A stretch of DNA of 55,651 bases from CAZDVQ01 sp964508975 (GCA_964508975.1 CAZDVQ010000028.1:1-55651); one strand, 5' to 3'. Shown: positions 35,034 through 44,042, counted from the first letter of the stretch. Numbers and translations are program-made. Notes: generated from the sequence alone by a model not told the origin.

Positions 35034-35064
35034 GACCTATTTTCGGCAAAAACATGCATAAAAC

Positions 35065-36048
35065 ATGGCTTACTACACCAAAATCTTGACCTTAGTTTTG
35101 CTATACAGTTCATCCATGCATGCCCAAATCAACCCGCAGGCTTCCATAACTTACGTACACGACAAACCTGCCAGTTGCATGTCGAAGGTGCTGCGCTTTG
35201 GCATGAAGGTTATTGGTTTGAAAAAATCAGGGGAGAAACGGTACAAAGGCCCTGATCATATTGAACGCCCCGTAGCTTTGCCCAAGGCCATGGCTCGCCG
35301 TTACAAAACGGTAAGCACACGGATTGACAACCGGCAAGTTTGGACGGTAGCACCTGAAAAAGACGCTAGCGATAAACTGATTGTTTACCTGCATGGCGGT
35401 GCGTACGTATTCAACATCATGAAATTGCACTGGGGCTTGATTGGCCAATTGGTCAAGCATACCCATGCACATGTAGTAGTACCCGACTACCCTTTGGCGC
35501 CACAGGCTACTTGTGTGGAGACCTACGCCTTCATGGATAAATTATACGCCCAGTTACGCCAGCAATATCCCAACAAACGTTTTGTATTCATGGGCGATTC
35601 GGCAGGTGGCGGTTTGGCCTTGGGTTATGCCCAACTCTTAAAAGCCCAAAAACAGCCTGTACCAGAACAACTCGTCTTATTAGCTCCCTGGCTCGATGTA
35701 TCGATGCAAAACCCTGGTATCCAGGCACTGGACAAGCGAGACCGTATGCTCAACATCGAGGGGCTTAAGGAAGCGGGGCGCTTATACGCTGGTGATTTAG
35801 GTGTCCAACATAGCATGGCAAGCCCTGTTTACGGCGATTTCAAGGACATCGGCAAAATATCCATCTTTATTGGTACATATGACATACTATTGGCCGATTG
35901 CCAGCAAATGAAGGCCCAGATGGAAGCCGAGCAAATCCCCCTCAACTATTACGAATACCCTAAGATGTTCCATGCTTTCATGGTCGTGAGCAGCATGAAA
36001 GAATCAAAACACGTTGTGCAACAGATTGTGGACTTGCTGAAAGATTGA
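35065..36048 (+). CDS. secreted alpha/beta hydrolase, HSL-type esterase
   Basis: 327 residues with a signal peptide (LTLVLLYSSSMHAQ). Oxyanion motif YLHGGAYVF, nucleophile GDSAGGGLA, acid TYDILLADCQQM and His FHAFMV complete a catalytic triad of the hormone-sensitive-lipase class. Hydrolyses short acyl esters outside the cytoplasm. The start lies 30 bp after a family-B repeat. Confidence 0.9.
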   Translation: MAYYTKILTLVLLYSSSMHAQINPQASITYVHDKPASCMSKVLRFGMKVIGLKKSGEKRYKGPDHIERPVALPKAMARRYKTVSTRIDNRQVWTVAPEKDASDKLIVYLHGGAYVFNIMKLHWGLIGQLVKHTHAHVVVPDYPLAPQATCVETYAFMDKLYAQLRQQYPNKRFVFMGDSAGGGLALGYAQLLKAQKQPVPEQLVLLAPWLDVSMQNPGIQALDKRDRMLNIEGLKEAGRLYAGDLGVQHSMASPVYGDFKDIGKISIFIGTYDILLADCQQMKAQMEAEQIPLNYYEYPKMFHAFMVVSSMKESKHVVQQIVDLLKD

Positions 36049-36100
36049 TTGAATACCAATTCTTTAGGAGTGGTAAATAGAACCTTCTTTGTTGATATTT

Positions 36101-36213
36101 TGGGGGCGGTTCCCTCGGCCTTCGGCCTCGGGTCGCTACGTTTCGCAGCTCGCTATCCGCTCGGCCCGCGTTGCGGTCTGGCCCTCCGGGCCACTGCTTC
36201 ACATCGCTACCGC
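36101..36213 (+). repeat. family B triloop-hairpin repeat (B3)
   Basis: TCGGCC-TTC-GGCC, CAGCTCGCTATCCGCTCGGC, TGGCCC-TCC-GGGCCA, CTTCACATCGCTACCGC. The rest of the 36049-36366 gap is AT-rich, with a -7 box TAAATTTG at 36283-36290. Confidence 0.8.
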
Positions 36214-36282
36214 TTTTGGTAGATTTTGTTTAATCAGGAAAATTTCTTCTATGTAAGAACTATACCTTCAAAAAAGAAGTTG

Positions 36283-36290
36283 TAAATTTG
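36283..36290 (+). promoter_or_regulatory. -7 box of the GNAT-like/small protein pair
   Basis: TAAATTTG, an exact TAnnTTTG, 76 bp before the ATG. Confidence 0.45.
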
Positions 36291-36366
36291 TTGATAGATG
36301 GAACAAGAATTGTACACTACTTCATCATTTTCTAACTAGACTTGTAAACTTGAATATTTTTCAACG

Positions 36367-36894
36367 ATGGCAAAGAACAAAATTGAAGGCCTTGATTTTG
36401 AGGTTGACAAACTTACCAATTCGATAGAAAATGTTGTTACAGGTGACAGTTTTGCAACTGAAGTGGCGATATTGACTTTAGTAGATTTAAAATCGCTTTC
36501 GAAAAAAAATAACTGGCAATTTGATTGGAAAGCAGAATACAAACACCCTCAAAGGGAAATCTATAAACTAACAATAACAAACAATTCAAGCATTGTGCAA
36601 GGATTGGTAAGCCTTGAAATCAAGTCAGACCATGTGTACATGCACCTATTAGAAAGCGCTCCATTTAACAAAGGTAAATCGAAAATGTACGCAGGAGTAC
36701 CTGGCAATTTAGTAGCCTTCGCCTGCAAACTTTCTTTTCAAAGAGGCCATGAAGGCAATGTTTCGTTTTTATCAAAAACACAACTAGTCCAGCATTATGT
36801 CGAAAGTTTAGGAGCAGTACACGTTGGCGGTAGAATTATGATTATTGATACCATCGCAGCATTAAAATTGATTAATAAATATTTTCCGAAATGA
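36367..36894 (+). CDS. GNAT-fold-like protein, first of a coupled pair
   Basis: 175 residues. The end (GVPGNLVAFACKLSFQRGHE, LVQHYVESLGAVHVGGRIMI, DTIAALKLINKYF) follows the GNAT pattern: a CoA-loop-like AGVPGNL, then QxGHEG and a YxxxLGA motif. The acetyl-CoA signature is degenerate. I remember Bacteroidota genes of this kind followed by a tiny gene, as here. Its stop overlaps the next ATG (ATGA). A toxin or modifying enzyme with a small partner is possible; inference. Confidence 0.7.
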   Translation: MAKNKIEGLDFEVDKLTNSIENVVTGDSFATEVAILTLVDLKSLSKKNNWQFDWKAEYKHPQREIYKLTITNNSSIVQGLVSLEIKSDHVYMHLLESAPFNKGKSKMYAGVPGNLVAFACKLSFQRGHEGNVSFLSKTQLVQHYVESLGAVHVGGRIMIIDTIAALKLINKYFPK

Positions 36895-37079
36895 GCAAGA
36901 AATACATAGAATTAGATATTGATATCATTGGTGTGCAAAACGATCCAATGACTGTAGAAGAACAGCTTGTTGTAAGTAATTATTTAAAAAAAATAAACGA
37001 TAAGCCTTCTGCTAAGGTTAATAAAACCAATCCGTCAAATACAAAAAAAACGAAGACCCGAAAGAAAGTATCGGTTTAA
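36891..37079 (+). CDS. small basic-tailed protein, partner of the GNAT-like protein
   Basis: 62 residues: an acidic, hydrophobic N-terminal half (YIELDIDIIGVQNDPMTVEE) and a Lys/Thr-rich tail (NTKKTKTRKKVSV). ATG overlaps the TGA of the upstream gene. The layout, a folding motif plus a basic tail, fits an antitoxin or a nucleic-acid-associated partner, but no family is recognised. Confidence 0.65.
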   Translation: MSKKYIELDIDIIGVQNDPMTVEEQLVVSNYLKKINDKPSAKVNKTNPSNTKKTKTRKKVSV

Positions 37080-37207
37080 AACTTTTTACATTAACCTCCA
37101 TTCATTAACCTTACTCCTCTTTTTATAGATATTTGAGACTCTGGCCTGTTCCAGTCAAGCGTTTTTAATTCAACTGATTAATAAAAACACATTCAACTAA
37201 ATCAGTA

Positions 37208-38002
37208 ATGTCATTTAACGAGACCGAAATTTTAGAGCAATTTGATCTTGCCTATAAAAATACCCTTAATAAATATTTCCCAAAAGGGCGGCCACAAGAT
37301 ATTAGATATAATCACTTTCCTGACTTGGAGAATGGCTATTGTATCGTTGCTAGTTCAAGAATACATTTGTATGTAGACGCCTCAAGATGGGCAATTGTAT
37401 TTGAGACCGCTGGATATGAAACAAGACAATCAGTCGCAGCCATTACCTTGTATTATTTTGGGAATTGTGTTGACTTTCCTGTAAATGAATCTGAGGAAAG
37501 AAATTACATTACAAACTTGGCTCAAGTAATATTAATTGACCAAGAGGAGTTTGAAAGGATTGAAAACATTGATGGCGGAGAAATGGAAACCTTCGAGCTA
37601 ATAGGAGAAGACATCAGGGAGATTAAAGTCCGAGACATATTCATTCCATTTGAAAACAACCACGAATACTACGAAAAAGTAGGCATTCATGTCCGTGATT
37701 ATGACAATCCTAAAAAACTAATTGCCTTTGAAGACTTGATTCGATTTTGGCATGAAACTAATCCACAATTAATCAGCGCTACAGAAAATGAAATTAAAAT
37801 TCACATACCCAGCGATCTTCCAAAACATATGACTATAGAAGATTTTCATTATATAAGCGCTTTCGAGAAGACTATTCTTCCTAGCCAGCAAGAACTTTAT
37901 AAACTACTTGCAAAAGTCCTTGTATCTCAAGACAATTCTAATTGGAAGCCGACGCTACCCCCAAATAACAGTTGGAAAAATTGGGCGTCGGGAGATTTAT
38001 AA
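37208..38002 (+). CDS. orphan cytosolic protein, DUF7003-like
   Basis: 264 residues, MSFNETEILEQFDLAY... with FPDLENGYCIVASSRIHLYV, DASRWAIVFETAGYETR and a C-terminal WKPTLPPNNSWKNWASGDL. The order FPxxxNGYxxxxxSRLxLY-WAIVFE resembles my memory of the DUF7003 family of bacterial proteins; I cannot confirm. AT-rich and without neighbours. Such orphans are sometimes immunity proteins of polymorphic toxins. Confidence 0.65.
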   Translation: MSFNETEILEQFDLAYKNTLNKYFPKGRPQDIRYNHFPDLENGYCIVASSRIHLYVDASRWAIVFETAGYETRQSVAAITLYYFGNCVDFPVNESEERNYITNLAQVILIDQEEFERIENIDGGEMETFELIGEDIREIKVRDIFIPFENNHEYYEKVGIHVRDYDNPKKLIAFEDLIRFWHETNPQLISATENEIKIHIPSDLPKHMTIEDFHYISAFEKTILPSQQELYKLLAKVLVSQDNSNWKPTLPPNNSWKNWASGDL

Positions 38003-38046
38003 AATAACCATTAAACTACCAATCCTTTCTCAAATCGCCCAAATAA

Positions 38047-38080
38047 AAAAAGCCTAGCACATTGCTGTACTAGGCCTTTT
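38047..38080 (-). terminator. intrinsic terminator behind the tRNA gene
   Basis: On the minus strand GCCTAGTACA-GCAA-TGTGCTAGGC followed by seven T. It is T-flanked in both directions and could also serve the plus-strand orphan gene. Confidence 0.75.
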
Positions 38081-38084
38081 GGTG

Positions 38085-38157
<73 letters not shown>

Positions 38158-38301
38158 GTGTATAACCGCTTGTAACGGGATTGCAAAGATACGACGATTT
38201 TCGTATTTCCAAGGGTTTAGGTTAAATAAATCTAAAATAATTGAAAGATAATTCCTAAACGCCTAGCAGCCAGTTGATTACAGGTTAAAGTTTTTTTTGT
38301 A

Positions 38302-38937
38302 TTATGCGCTACAATCGCAATCGTACAAGATGATGAGGTACCATTTGCCAGCATCTTCCATGAAGTAGAAGGTCTGGTGGATATAACCCTCGTGCAAAAT
38401 GTCGACGCGTTGAACCGTGTTGTTTTTATATTGGTCGGGCAATTGATAGGTAAAGTCTTTCTCTACGTCGTGGTTCCAATAGCCAGGCATCGCCTTGGCA
38501 ACATTGTAGTACACACCATCTTCGTTTTTAGATTCCTCGCAGAAGCCTTCCACGATAACTTGGTCTTTGAAGAACTTGTCCTTGGCCTTCAGGCCCATAT
38601 CGCCGTGGAATGAATCACTGAATGGAAAACCAAAGCCTTCGCCAGATTCAACTACACAAAAAACACCTGGGTTGTGGAAACGCACGAAGCTGATACCAGG
38701 GTGGTAAAAAGCCTTCACGATGTCGGATTCATGGTAAACCAAGCTATCCATGTTTTTATCCCAGTAGGTCGTTTTTAAGAAATGGTCAATGAACACGGCG
38801 AAATCAGCAGAATTGCGTGGATCAACATCCACACTATCGGTTTTATCTTGCTGGGTTTCAGCAGTTGTTGAGCCTGAGCCGCAAGATACTAGGTAAAGAC
38901 TCGCCGCTACAAGTAAAAAATAAAGGGAACGCTTCAT
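38302..38937 (-). CDS. lipoprotein, unknown
   Basis: 211 residues. MKRSLYFLLVAASLYLVSC gives a lipobox with C19, then a Thr/Glu-rich linker. The mature domain (FAVFIDHFLKTTYWDKNMDS, YHPGISFVRFHNPGVFC, FTYQLPDQYKNNTVQRVD, WYLIILYDCDCSA) is mixed alpha/beta with conserved-looking Cys near the end. Function unknown. TACCTTTG on the minus strand (38985-38992) is the probable -7 box. Confidence 0.8.
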   Translation of the reverse strand: MKRSLYFLLVAASLYLVSCGSGSTTAETQQDKTDSVDVDPRNSADFAVFIDHFLKTTYWDKNMDSLVYHESDIVKAFYHPGISFVRFHNPGVFCVVESGEGFGFPFSDSFHGDMGLKAKDKFFKDQVIVEGFCEESKNEDGVYYNVAKAMPGYWNHDVEKDFTYQLPDQYKNNTVQRVDILHEGYIHQTFYFMEDAGKWYLIILYDCDCSA

Positions 38938-38984
38938 GGTTAAGATTTGAAAGGTGAAGTACTTATTGGTTGGGATTAATGAAA

Positions 38985-38992
38985 CAAAGGTA
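38985..38992 (-). promoter_or_regulatory. -7 box of the lipoprotein gene
   Basis: TACCTTTG on the minus strand, 47 bp before the start codon. Confidence 0.55.
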
Positions 38993-39046
38993 AATCAAAA
39001 GCTCGAAAAATAGCTATTATTCATACCACAAAGCTAGCCATCGTGC

Positions 39047-39065
39047 CAGTTTGTCAGACAAACTG
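39047..39065. promoter_or_regulatory. 9-1-9 palindrome upstream of dnaK, candidate enhancer site
   Basis: CAGTTTGTCAGACAAACTG is a perfect inverted repeat around A39056, extended by another GACAG half site (to 39069). It is about 100 bp upstream of the predicted start point set by the promoter at 39132-39147, a normal place for a sigma-54 activator. Confidence 0.5.
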
Positions 39066-39131
39066 ACAGAATGCTAGTACCGTAGGGTCTCAAAACGTCA
39101 AATTAGCATCGTTACTACCCTAAAAACGCCA

Positions 39132-39147
39132 TGGTACAACTCTTGCA
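39132..39147 (+). promoter_or_regulatory. sigma-54-type -24/-12 promoter of dnaK
   Basis: TGGTACAACTCTTGCA matches TGGCACNNNNNTTGCA with one change. GG and GC are ten bases apart as required. No TAnnTTTG box lies in the 200 bp before dnaK. Confidence 0.65.
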
Positions 39148-39199
39148 ATAGCGGCATCGTCACAATTGAACATTTACAAATTATCAAAAGAAATAAATC

Positions 39200-41086
39200 A
39201 TGAGTAAAATTATTGGCATTGACCTTGGAACGACCAACTCCTGCGTATCCGTGATGGAAGGTAACGAACCGGTAGTCATTCCCAATGACGAAGGCCGCCG
39301 CACTACCCCATCTATCGTAGGTTTCCTCGATGATGGCGAACGCAAAGTTGGCGACTCAGCCAAGCGTCAAGCTATTACAAACCCTACCCGTACCATCCAA
39401 TCGATTAAACGATTCATGGGCGTTCGCTACTCTGAATGTGTGAACGAGGTAGGTCGTGTTCCTTATAAAGTAACCAAAGGCGATAACGACACCGTTCGTG
39501 TTGATATCGACGGCCGCATGTATACCCCGCAGGAAATTTCGGCGATGGTACTACAGAAAATGAAGAAAATTGCAGAGGATTACCTCGGCACCGAAGTAAC
39601 TGAAGCGGTTATCACCGTGCCTGCTTACTTTAACGACTCTCAGCGTCAAGCCACCAAAGAAGCTGGCGAAGTAGCTGGCCTTAAGGTACGCCGTATCATC
39701 AACGAGCCGACCGCAGCTGCTTTGGCCTACGGTATGGACAAGGCCAACCGCGATATGAAAATCGCCGTGTATGACCTTGGTGGTGGTACCTTCGATATCT
39801 CTATCCTGGAATTGGGCGGTGGTGTGTTCGAGGTAAAATCAACCAACGGTGATACCCACCTTGGTGGTGACGACTTCGACCAAGTCCTCATCGACTGGAT
39901 GGCCGAAGAGTTCAAAAAACAAGAAAACATCGACCTTCGCCTCGACCCGATGGCCCTCCAACGCTTGAAAGAAGCTGCCGAGAAAACTAAAATCGAGTTG
40001 TCAGGCGCTACGCAATCAGAAGTAAACTTGCCATACATCACCGCTGTGAACAATGTACCAAAACACTTGGTACTTAAAATTACCCGTGCTCAATTTGAGC
40101 AAATGGCCGATGATCTCGTAAAACGCACCTTGGAGCCTTGCCGCAAAGCACTCGAAGATGCCGGCATGAACATCAGCGAAATCGACGAGGTGATCATGGT
40201 GGGTGGTTCAACCCGTATCCCACGTATTCAACAAGCCGTTGAAGAGTTCTTCAAGAAAAAACCAAACCGCGGTGTAAACCCCGATGAAGTGGTAGCCGTT
40301 GGTGCTGCTATCCAAGGTGGTGTATTAACTGGCGAGGTTAAAGACGTGTTGCTCCTCGACGTAACGCCATTGTCGCTTGGTATCGAAACCATGGGCGGTG
40401 TGTTTACCAAGATGATTGAGTCAAACACCACCATCCCGGCCAAGAAAACCGAGGTATTCTCTACCGCTTCTGATAACCAACCTGCGGTTGATATCGTGAT
40501 TTTCCAAGGAGAGCGCCCCATGGCTAAAGATAACCGCTTGATCGGTCGCTTCCACTTGGATGGCATTCCTGCCATGCGCCGTGGTGAAGCTCAAATCGAA
40601 GTTACTTTCGACATCGACGCAAACGGTATCTTGAGCGTAGCCGCTAAAGAAAAAACCACTGGTAAAGAGCAGTCTATCCGCATCGAGGCTTCTACAGGCT
40701 TATCGAAAGAAGAAGTAGAACGCATGAAGCAAGAAGCTGCCGCCAACGAAAAACTCGACCGCGAAGCGCGCGAACGTGTTGACAAACTCAACGCAGCGGA
40801 CTCACTGGTGTTCCAAACCGAAAAACAACTCGGCGAGATTGGCGACAAACTCAACCCTGCATCTAAAACAGCTATCGAATCGGCCTTGAACGACTTGAAA
40901 GAAGCCCACAAGATGCAAAATATGGAAGGTATCGAAAAAGCATCTGAAGCCCTGAACCAAGCTTGGGCCTCAGCTAGCCAAGATGCTTACCAACAAACAC
41001 AACAAGATGGTCCACAAGACGGTGCCGGCGCTAGCTCAAGCAACACTGCCGATGTAACCGATGTCGACTTCGAAGAGGTAAAGTAA
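39200..41086 (+). CDS. dnaK: chaperone DnaK (Hsp70)
   Basis: 628 residues. Hsp70 signatures in order: IGIDLGTTNSCVSVMEG, YDLGGGTFDISILELG, VGGSTRIPRIQQAVEEFF, then substrate-binding domain with linker VLLLDVTPLSLGIETMGG, and the lid ending in the conserved acidic DVTDVDFEEVK. ATP-driven folding and disaggregation with DnaJ and GrpE, neither in this window. It stands alone with a sigma-54-type promoter and a strong terminator. Codon bias is strong. Confidence 0.98.
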   Translation: MSKIIGIDLGTTNSCVSVMEGNEPVVIPNDEGRRTTPSIVGFLDDGERKVGDSAKRQAITNPTRTIQSIKRFMGVRYSECVNEVGRVPYKVTKGDNDTVRVDIDGRMYTPQEISAMVLQKMKKIAEDYLGTEVTEAVITVPAYFNDSQRQATKEAGEVAGLKVRRIINEPTAAALAYGMDKANRDMKIAVYDLGGGTFDISILELGGGVFEVKSTNGDTHLGGDDFDQVLIDWMAEEFKKQENIDLRLDPMALQRLKEAAEKTKIELSGATQSEVNLPYITAVNNVPKHLVLKITRAQFEQMADDLVKRTLEPCRKALEDAGMNISEIDEVIMVGGSTRIPRIQQAVEEFFKKKPNRGVNPDEVVAVGAAIQGGVLTGEVKDVLLLDVTPLSLGIETMGGVFTKMIESNTTIPAKKTEVFSTASDNQPAVDIVIFQGERPMAKDNRLIGRFHLDGIPAMRRGEAQIEVTFDIDANGILSVAAKEKTTGKEQSIRIEASTGLSKEEVERMKQEAAANEKLDREARERVDKLNAADSLVFQTEKQLGEIGDKLNPASKTAIESALNDLKEAHKMQNMEGIEKASEALNQAWASASQDAYQQTQQDGPQDGAGASSSNTADVTDVDFEEVK

Positions 41087-41115
41087 TTTCAGCTTTCTTT
41101 TGAATAGGTTTTCTA

Positions 41116-41146
41116 AGCCCTTGGTATTTTACCGAGGGCTTTTTTT
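41116..41146 (+). terminator. intrinsic terminator of dnaK
   Basis: AGCCCTTGGTA-TTT-TACCGAGGGCT followed by TTTTTT. Confidence 0.85.
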
Positions 41147-41153
41147 ATGCCAC

Positions 41154-41184
41154 AAAAAAAGCGGGCAAGTTTTCACTTGCCCGC
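41154..41184 (-). terminator. intrinsic terminator of the dipeptidase gene
   Basis: Minus strand GCGGGCAAGT-GAAA-ACTTGCCCGC followed by seven T. Confidence 0.85.
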
Positions 41185-41207
41185 TCCTAATAACTTATAC
41201 CTAAGCC

Positions 41208-42602
41208 CTACTTTGATTCTGAATAGAACTGGTAGAAATAAGGAATGGTCTCGATACCTTTAAAGTAATTGAACAAACCGTAGTGCTCATTTGGCGAGTG
41301 GATAGCGTCAGAGTTCAAACCGAAGCCCATGAGCATCGATTTAGCGCCCAACACTTTCTCAAACAAAGATACGATTGGAATACTACCGCCTTCGCGCATC
41401 GGGATAGGCTCTTTGCCGAAAGTGGTAAAGTATGCTTTTGATGCCGCGCGGTATTCTGGGCTGTCGGTTGGTGTAACCGCTGGCTCGCCGCCGTGGTGTG
41501 CCTTCACTTTCACCTTCACGCTCTTAGGTGCGATGCTGGTAAAGTGTTTCTCGAACAAAGCAGCAATTTTGTGTGAGTCTTGATCAGGAACCAAACGCAT
41601 TGAAATCTTGGCAAAAGCTTTAGATGGCAACACGGTTTTAGCACCTTCGCCGGTGTAGCCGCCCCAGATACCATTCACGTCGAGGGTTGGGCGTACAGAA
41701 GCACGCTCGAGGGTGGTGTAACCCGTTTCGCCCCAAACATCGTCCATGTCAAGGTCTTTCTTGTAGTTTTCCAGGCTGAACGGTGCACGGTTTAAGCCTT
41801 CGCGGTCGGCGGCGCTCAACTCCTGCACATCGTCGTAAAAACCAGGGATGGTAATGTGGTTGTTCTCATCGTGCATGGATGCGATCATCTTTGACAAGAT
41901 GTTGATGGGGTTGGCCACCGCACCACCGTAAACACCTGAGTGTAGGTCGCGTTTTGGACCAGTTACTTCTACTTCCATGTATGCAATACCGCGCAAGCCC
42001 GTGGTAATACTAGGCACATCGTTGGCAAACATCGAGGTGTCCGATACGAGCACCACGTCGCAAGCCAGTTTCTCGGCGTTGTTGCGGATAAATGGTTCGA
42101 GGTTGATAGAACCTGATTCTTCCTCACCTTCAATCATGAATTTCACGTTACAAGGCAAGCTGTTGTTTTTCATCATCATTTCAAAAGCCTTGATGTGCAT
42201 GTACATCTGGCCTTTGTCGTCGCAAGCGCCGCGGGCAAAGATAGCGCCATCGGGGTGCAATTCCGTTTTGCGGATGGTTGGTTCAAAGGGTTCAGTTTCC
42301 CAGAGTTCCAGCGGGTCGGCAGGCTGAACATCGTAGTGACCGTACACCAAAACCGTTGGTTTTGAGGGGTCTATGAGTTTTTCGCCGTACACGATGGGGT
42401 AACCAGAACCTGTTGGTGGCGGACAAACCTCAACCTTGTCGGCACCAGCCTCAACCAGGCGGTCGTGGATAAACTGAGCTGCTTTGTTGGTGTGCTCGGC
42501 ATAGGCGGCGTCAGCGCTCACCGATGGCATGCGGAGCAAATCAAAAAGTTCGTCGAGAAACCTTTGCTTGTTAGCCTCAAGGTATTGGTTCAAATGTGTC
42601 AT
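41208..42602 (-). CDS. M20-family dipeptidase
   Basis: 464 residues. Zinc and catalytic residues: VYGHYDVQPAD (His, Asp), GACDDKGQ (bridging Asp), IEGEEESGS (catalytic Glu, Glu ligand), LVSDTSMF (Asp ligand) and SDAIHSPNEHYGLFN (His ligand near the end). The dimerisation insert about 190-360 includes HSGVYGGAVANPIN. Length and order match cytosolic dipeptidases of the CNDP/PepV-like type, releasing amino acids from small peptides. No signal peptide. Confidence 0.93.
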   Translation of the reverse strand: MTHLNQYLEANKQRFLDELFDLLRMPSVSADAAYAEHTNKAAQFIHDRLVEAGADKVEVCPPPTGSGYPIVYGEKLIDPSKPTVLVYGHYDVQPADPLELWETEPFEPTIRKTELHPDGAIFARGACDDKGQMYMHIKAFEMMMKNNSLPCNVKFMIEGEEESGSINLEPFIRNNAEKLACDVVLVSDTSMFANDVPSITTGLRGIAYMEVEVTGPKRDLHSGVYGGAVANPINILSKMIASMHDENNHITIPGFYDDVQELSAADREGLNRAPFSLENYKKDLDMDDVWGETGYTTLERASVRPTLDVNGIWGGYTGEGAKTVLPSKAFAKISMRLVPDQDSHKIAALFEKHFTSIAPKSVKVKVKAHHGGEPAVTPTDSPEYRAASKAYFTTFGKEPIPMREGGSIPIVSLFEKVLGAKSMLMGFGLNSDAIHSPNEHYGLFNYFKGIETIPYFYQFYSESK

Positions 42603-42710
42603 GTCGGTATTTCGTTAGGTATTTTAAATGAAATTGAATGCGTTTGGTTCAAAATTAGTGCTTAAGTTTGCAGCCTCAAAATGATGTAGTGAAACGTCTT
42701 TACTTTGTTT

Positions 42711-42830
42711 TGGGGCCTCCGCCGCGATGCGGCGGCGCTACGCTACAGGTTCGCTGTTCGCTCATACCTTGGGGCTAGCGCCCCTGCGGTACGGCCTTTG
42801 GCCGCCTTTCGCATCGCTAGGCCGGTTGGC
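42711..42830 (+). repeat. family B triloop-hairpin repeat (B4)
   Basis: GCCGC-GAT-GCGGC, TTCGCTGTTCGCTCATACC, GGCC-TTT-GGCC, CTTTCGCATCGCTAGGCCGG. Confidence 0.75.
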
Positions 42831-42865
42831 TAGGTACCGCAAAGTTGTAAACGTTTTGGTTTATT

Positions 42866-42940
42866 AACCACCCCGTCTGCTTCACTCGCGCATAGCGCTT
42901 CGTTTGCATCCACCCCTCCTTGAAAAGGAGGGGAGTCTTA
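42866..42940. repeat. dispersed repeat fragment with CCCCTCCTT-GAA-AAGGAGGGG hairpin
   Basis: ACCACCCCGTCTGC... to CATCCACCCCTCCTT is shared with the minus strand of 470-528. The hairpin at 42913-42933 has a 9-bp perfect stem and GAA loop. Confidence 0.7.
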
Positions 42941-43047
42941 AGCGTGAGGTGGATGGAGGGCGCCCGTGCAACGGGCGGTGCGAAGCACGGAGCGTTTAGC
43001 GAACCCCGAAATACACCGACCCCGCATAGCGGGGGCACGCCCAAAAA
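42941..43047 (-). repeat. family A triloop-hairpin repeat (A8)
   Basis: Minus strand: GGGCGTGCCCCCGC-TAT-GCGGGG head, GTGC-TTC-GCAC, GCCCGT-TGC-ACGGGC, tail CATCCACCTCACGC. Closest relative of A1. Confidence 0.85.
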
Positions 43048-43095
43048 ATTAAAATTGATCAGCATCTTTATACTTACCAGCACAAAAGTACGCAA

Positions 43096-44010
43096 ATGCG
43101 ACAAATCACAGATACTATCCTCATGATTCGGCCTGCAAGTTTTGGCTTTAACCCCGAAACCGCCGAGAGCAACGCTTTTCAAAGCCAGAAAGAAGGCCTT
43201 AGCCCCGATGAAATCAAGACTTTTGCCCAGGCAGAGTTCGATAATTTCGTGGCTAAACTCAAGGACGCCGGCGTAGACGTTATCGTGGTAAACGATACCG
43301 AAACACCCGTGAAACCCGATGCCGTGTTCCCCAACAACTGGTTTAGCACCCACGAGGGCGGCACTTTGGTGCTATACCCGATGATGGCCCCGAACCGCCG
43401 CTTGGAACGCCGCAACGACATTGTGCTGGCCCTGAAACGCAAGTACGGCTTTGATAAAGTACTGGATTACAGTCCGATGGAAGAGCAAGGCATCATGCTG
43501 GAAGGCACTGGTAGCCTCATCCTGGACCGTACCAACAAAATTGCATACGCCTGCCTCAGCGACCGTACCGACGAGGACCTGATGGACCGCTACTGCAAGG
43601 ATCTTGGCTTTAAAAAATGTGCTTTCCACGCCGCCGACGGCAATGGCCACGACATTTACCATACCAACGTGATGATGGCCCTTGGCGAGGATTTCGTGGT
43701 GATTTGCCTCGATGCCGTGCGCAACATACGCGACCGCGCCATCCTGACCGATTACCTGGAAGAAAGCGGCAAAACTATTATTACCATTAGCTTTGAGCAA
43801 ATGAACAAGTTTGCCGGCAACATGCTGCAGGTACGTGGCGAGCAAGGCAAAGCCATCCTGGTCATGTCGGAAACGGCCTACCAATCGCTCAGTCCAGAAC
43901 AAATTGATACCATTGAATTCCACTCTGAAATACTTGTTGCCGCTATCCCGACTATCGAAACCTACGGTGGCGGCTCGGTGCGTTGTATGATGGCGGAAAT
44001 ATTTTATTAA
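43096..44010 (+). CDS. ctlX: citrulline utilization hydrolase CtlX (guanidino-group modifying family)
   Basis: 304 residues. Five-bladed amidinotransferase-type protein: AVFPNNWFSTHEGGTLVLYP carries the substrate-binding Asn/Asp-like segment, EGTGSLILDR the Glu/Asp pair, NGHDIYHTNVMMALG the catalytic His and GGGSVRCMMAEI the catalytic Cys near residue 298. CtlX hydrolyses citrulline to ornithine in the bacteria where it was studied. No other arginine genes are adjacent. Confidence 0.85.
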   Translation: MRQITDTILMIRPASFGFNPETAESNAFQSQKEGLSPDEIKTFAQAEFDNFVAKLKDAGVDVIVVNDTETPVKPDAVFPNNWFSTHEGGTLVLYPMMAPNRRLERRNDIVLALKRKYGFDKVLDYSPMEEQGIMLEGTGSLILDRTNKIAYACLSDRTDEDLMDRYCKDLGFKKCAFHAADGNGHDIYHTNVMMALGEDFVVICLDAVRNIRDRAILTDYLEESGKTIITISFEQMNKFAGNMLQVRGEQGKAILVMSETAYQSLSPEQIDTIEFHSEILVAAIPTIETYGGGSVRCMMAEIFY

Positions 44011-44011
44011 T

Positions 44012-44042
44012 TGTTAATGGTTAATGATAAATGGTTAATGGT
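44012..44042. repeat. heptamer array, GTTAATG type (left of the four-helix gene)
   Basis: GTTAATG GTTAATG ATAAATG GTTAATG in seven-base steps, running into the start codon region of the next gene. Confidence 0.8.

Noticed and set aside
39001..39199. CIRCE/HrcA element before dnaK
   Set aside because: No TTAGCACTC/GAGTGCTAA pair is present; the palindrome found has a different sequence and spacing.
42817..43353. 178-residue minus-strand frame
   Set aside because: It runs antisense through the CtlX start, and then through repeats B4/A8; no protein-like pattern.
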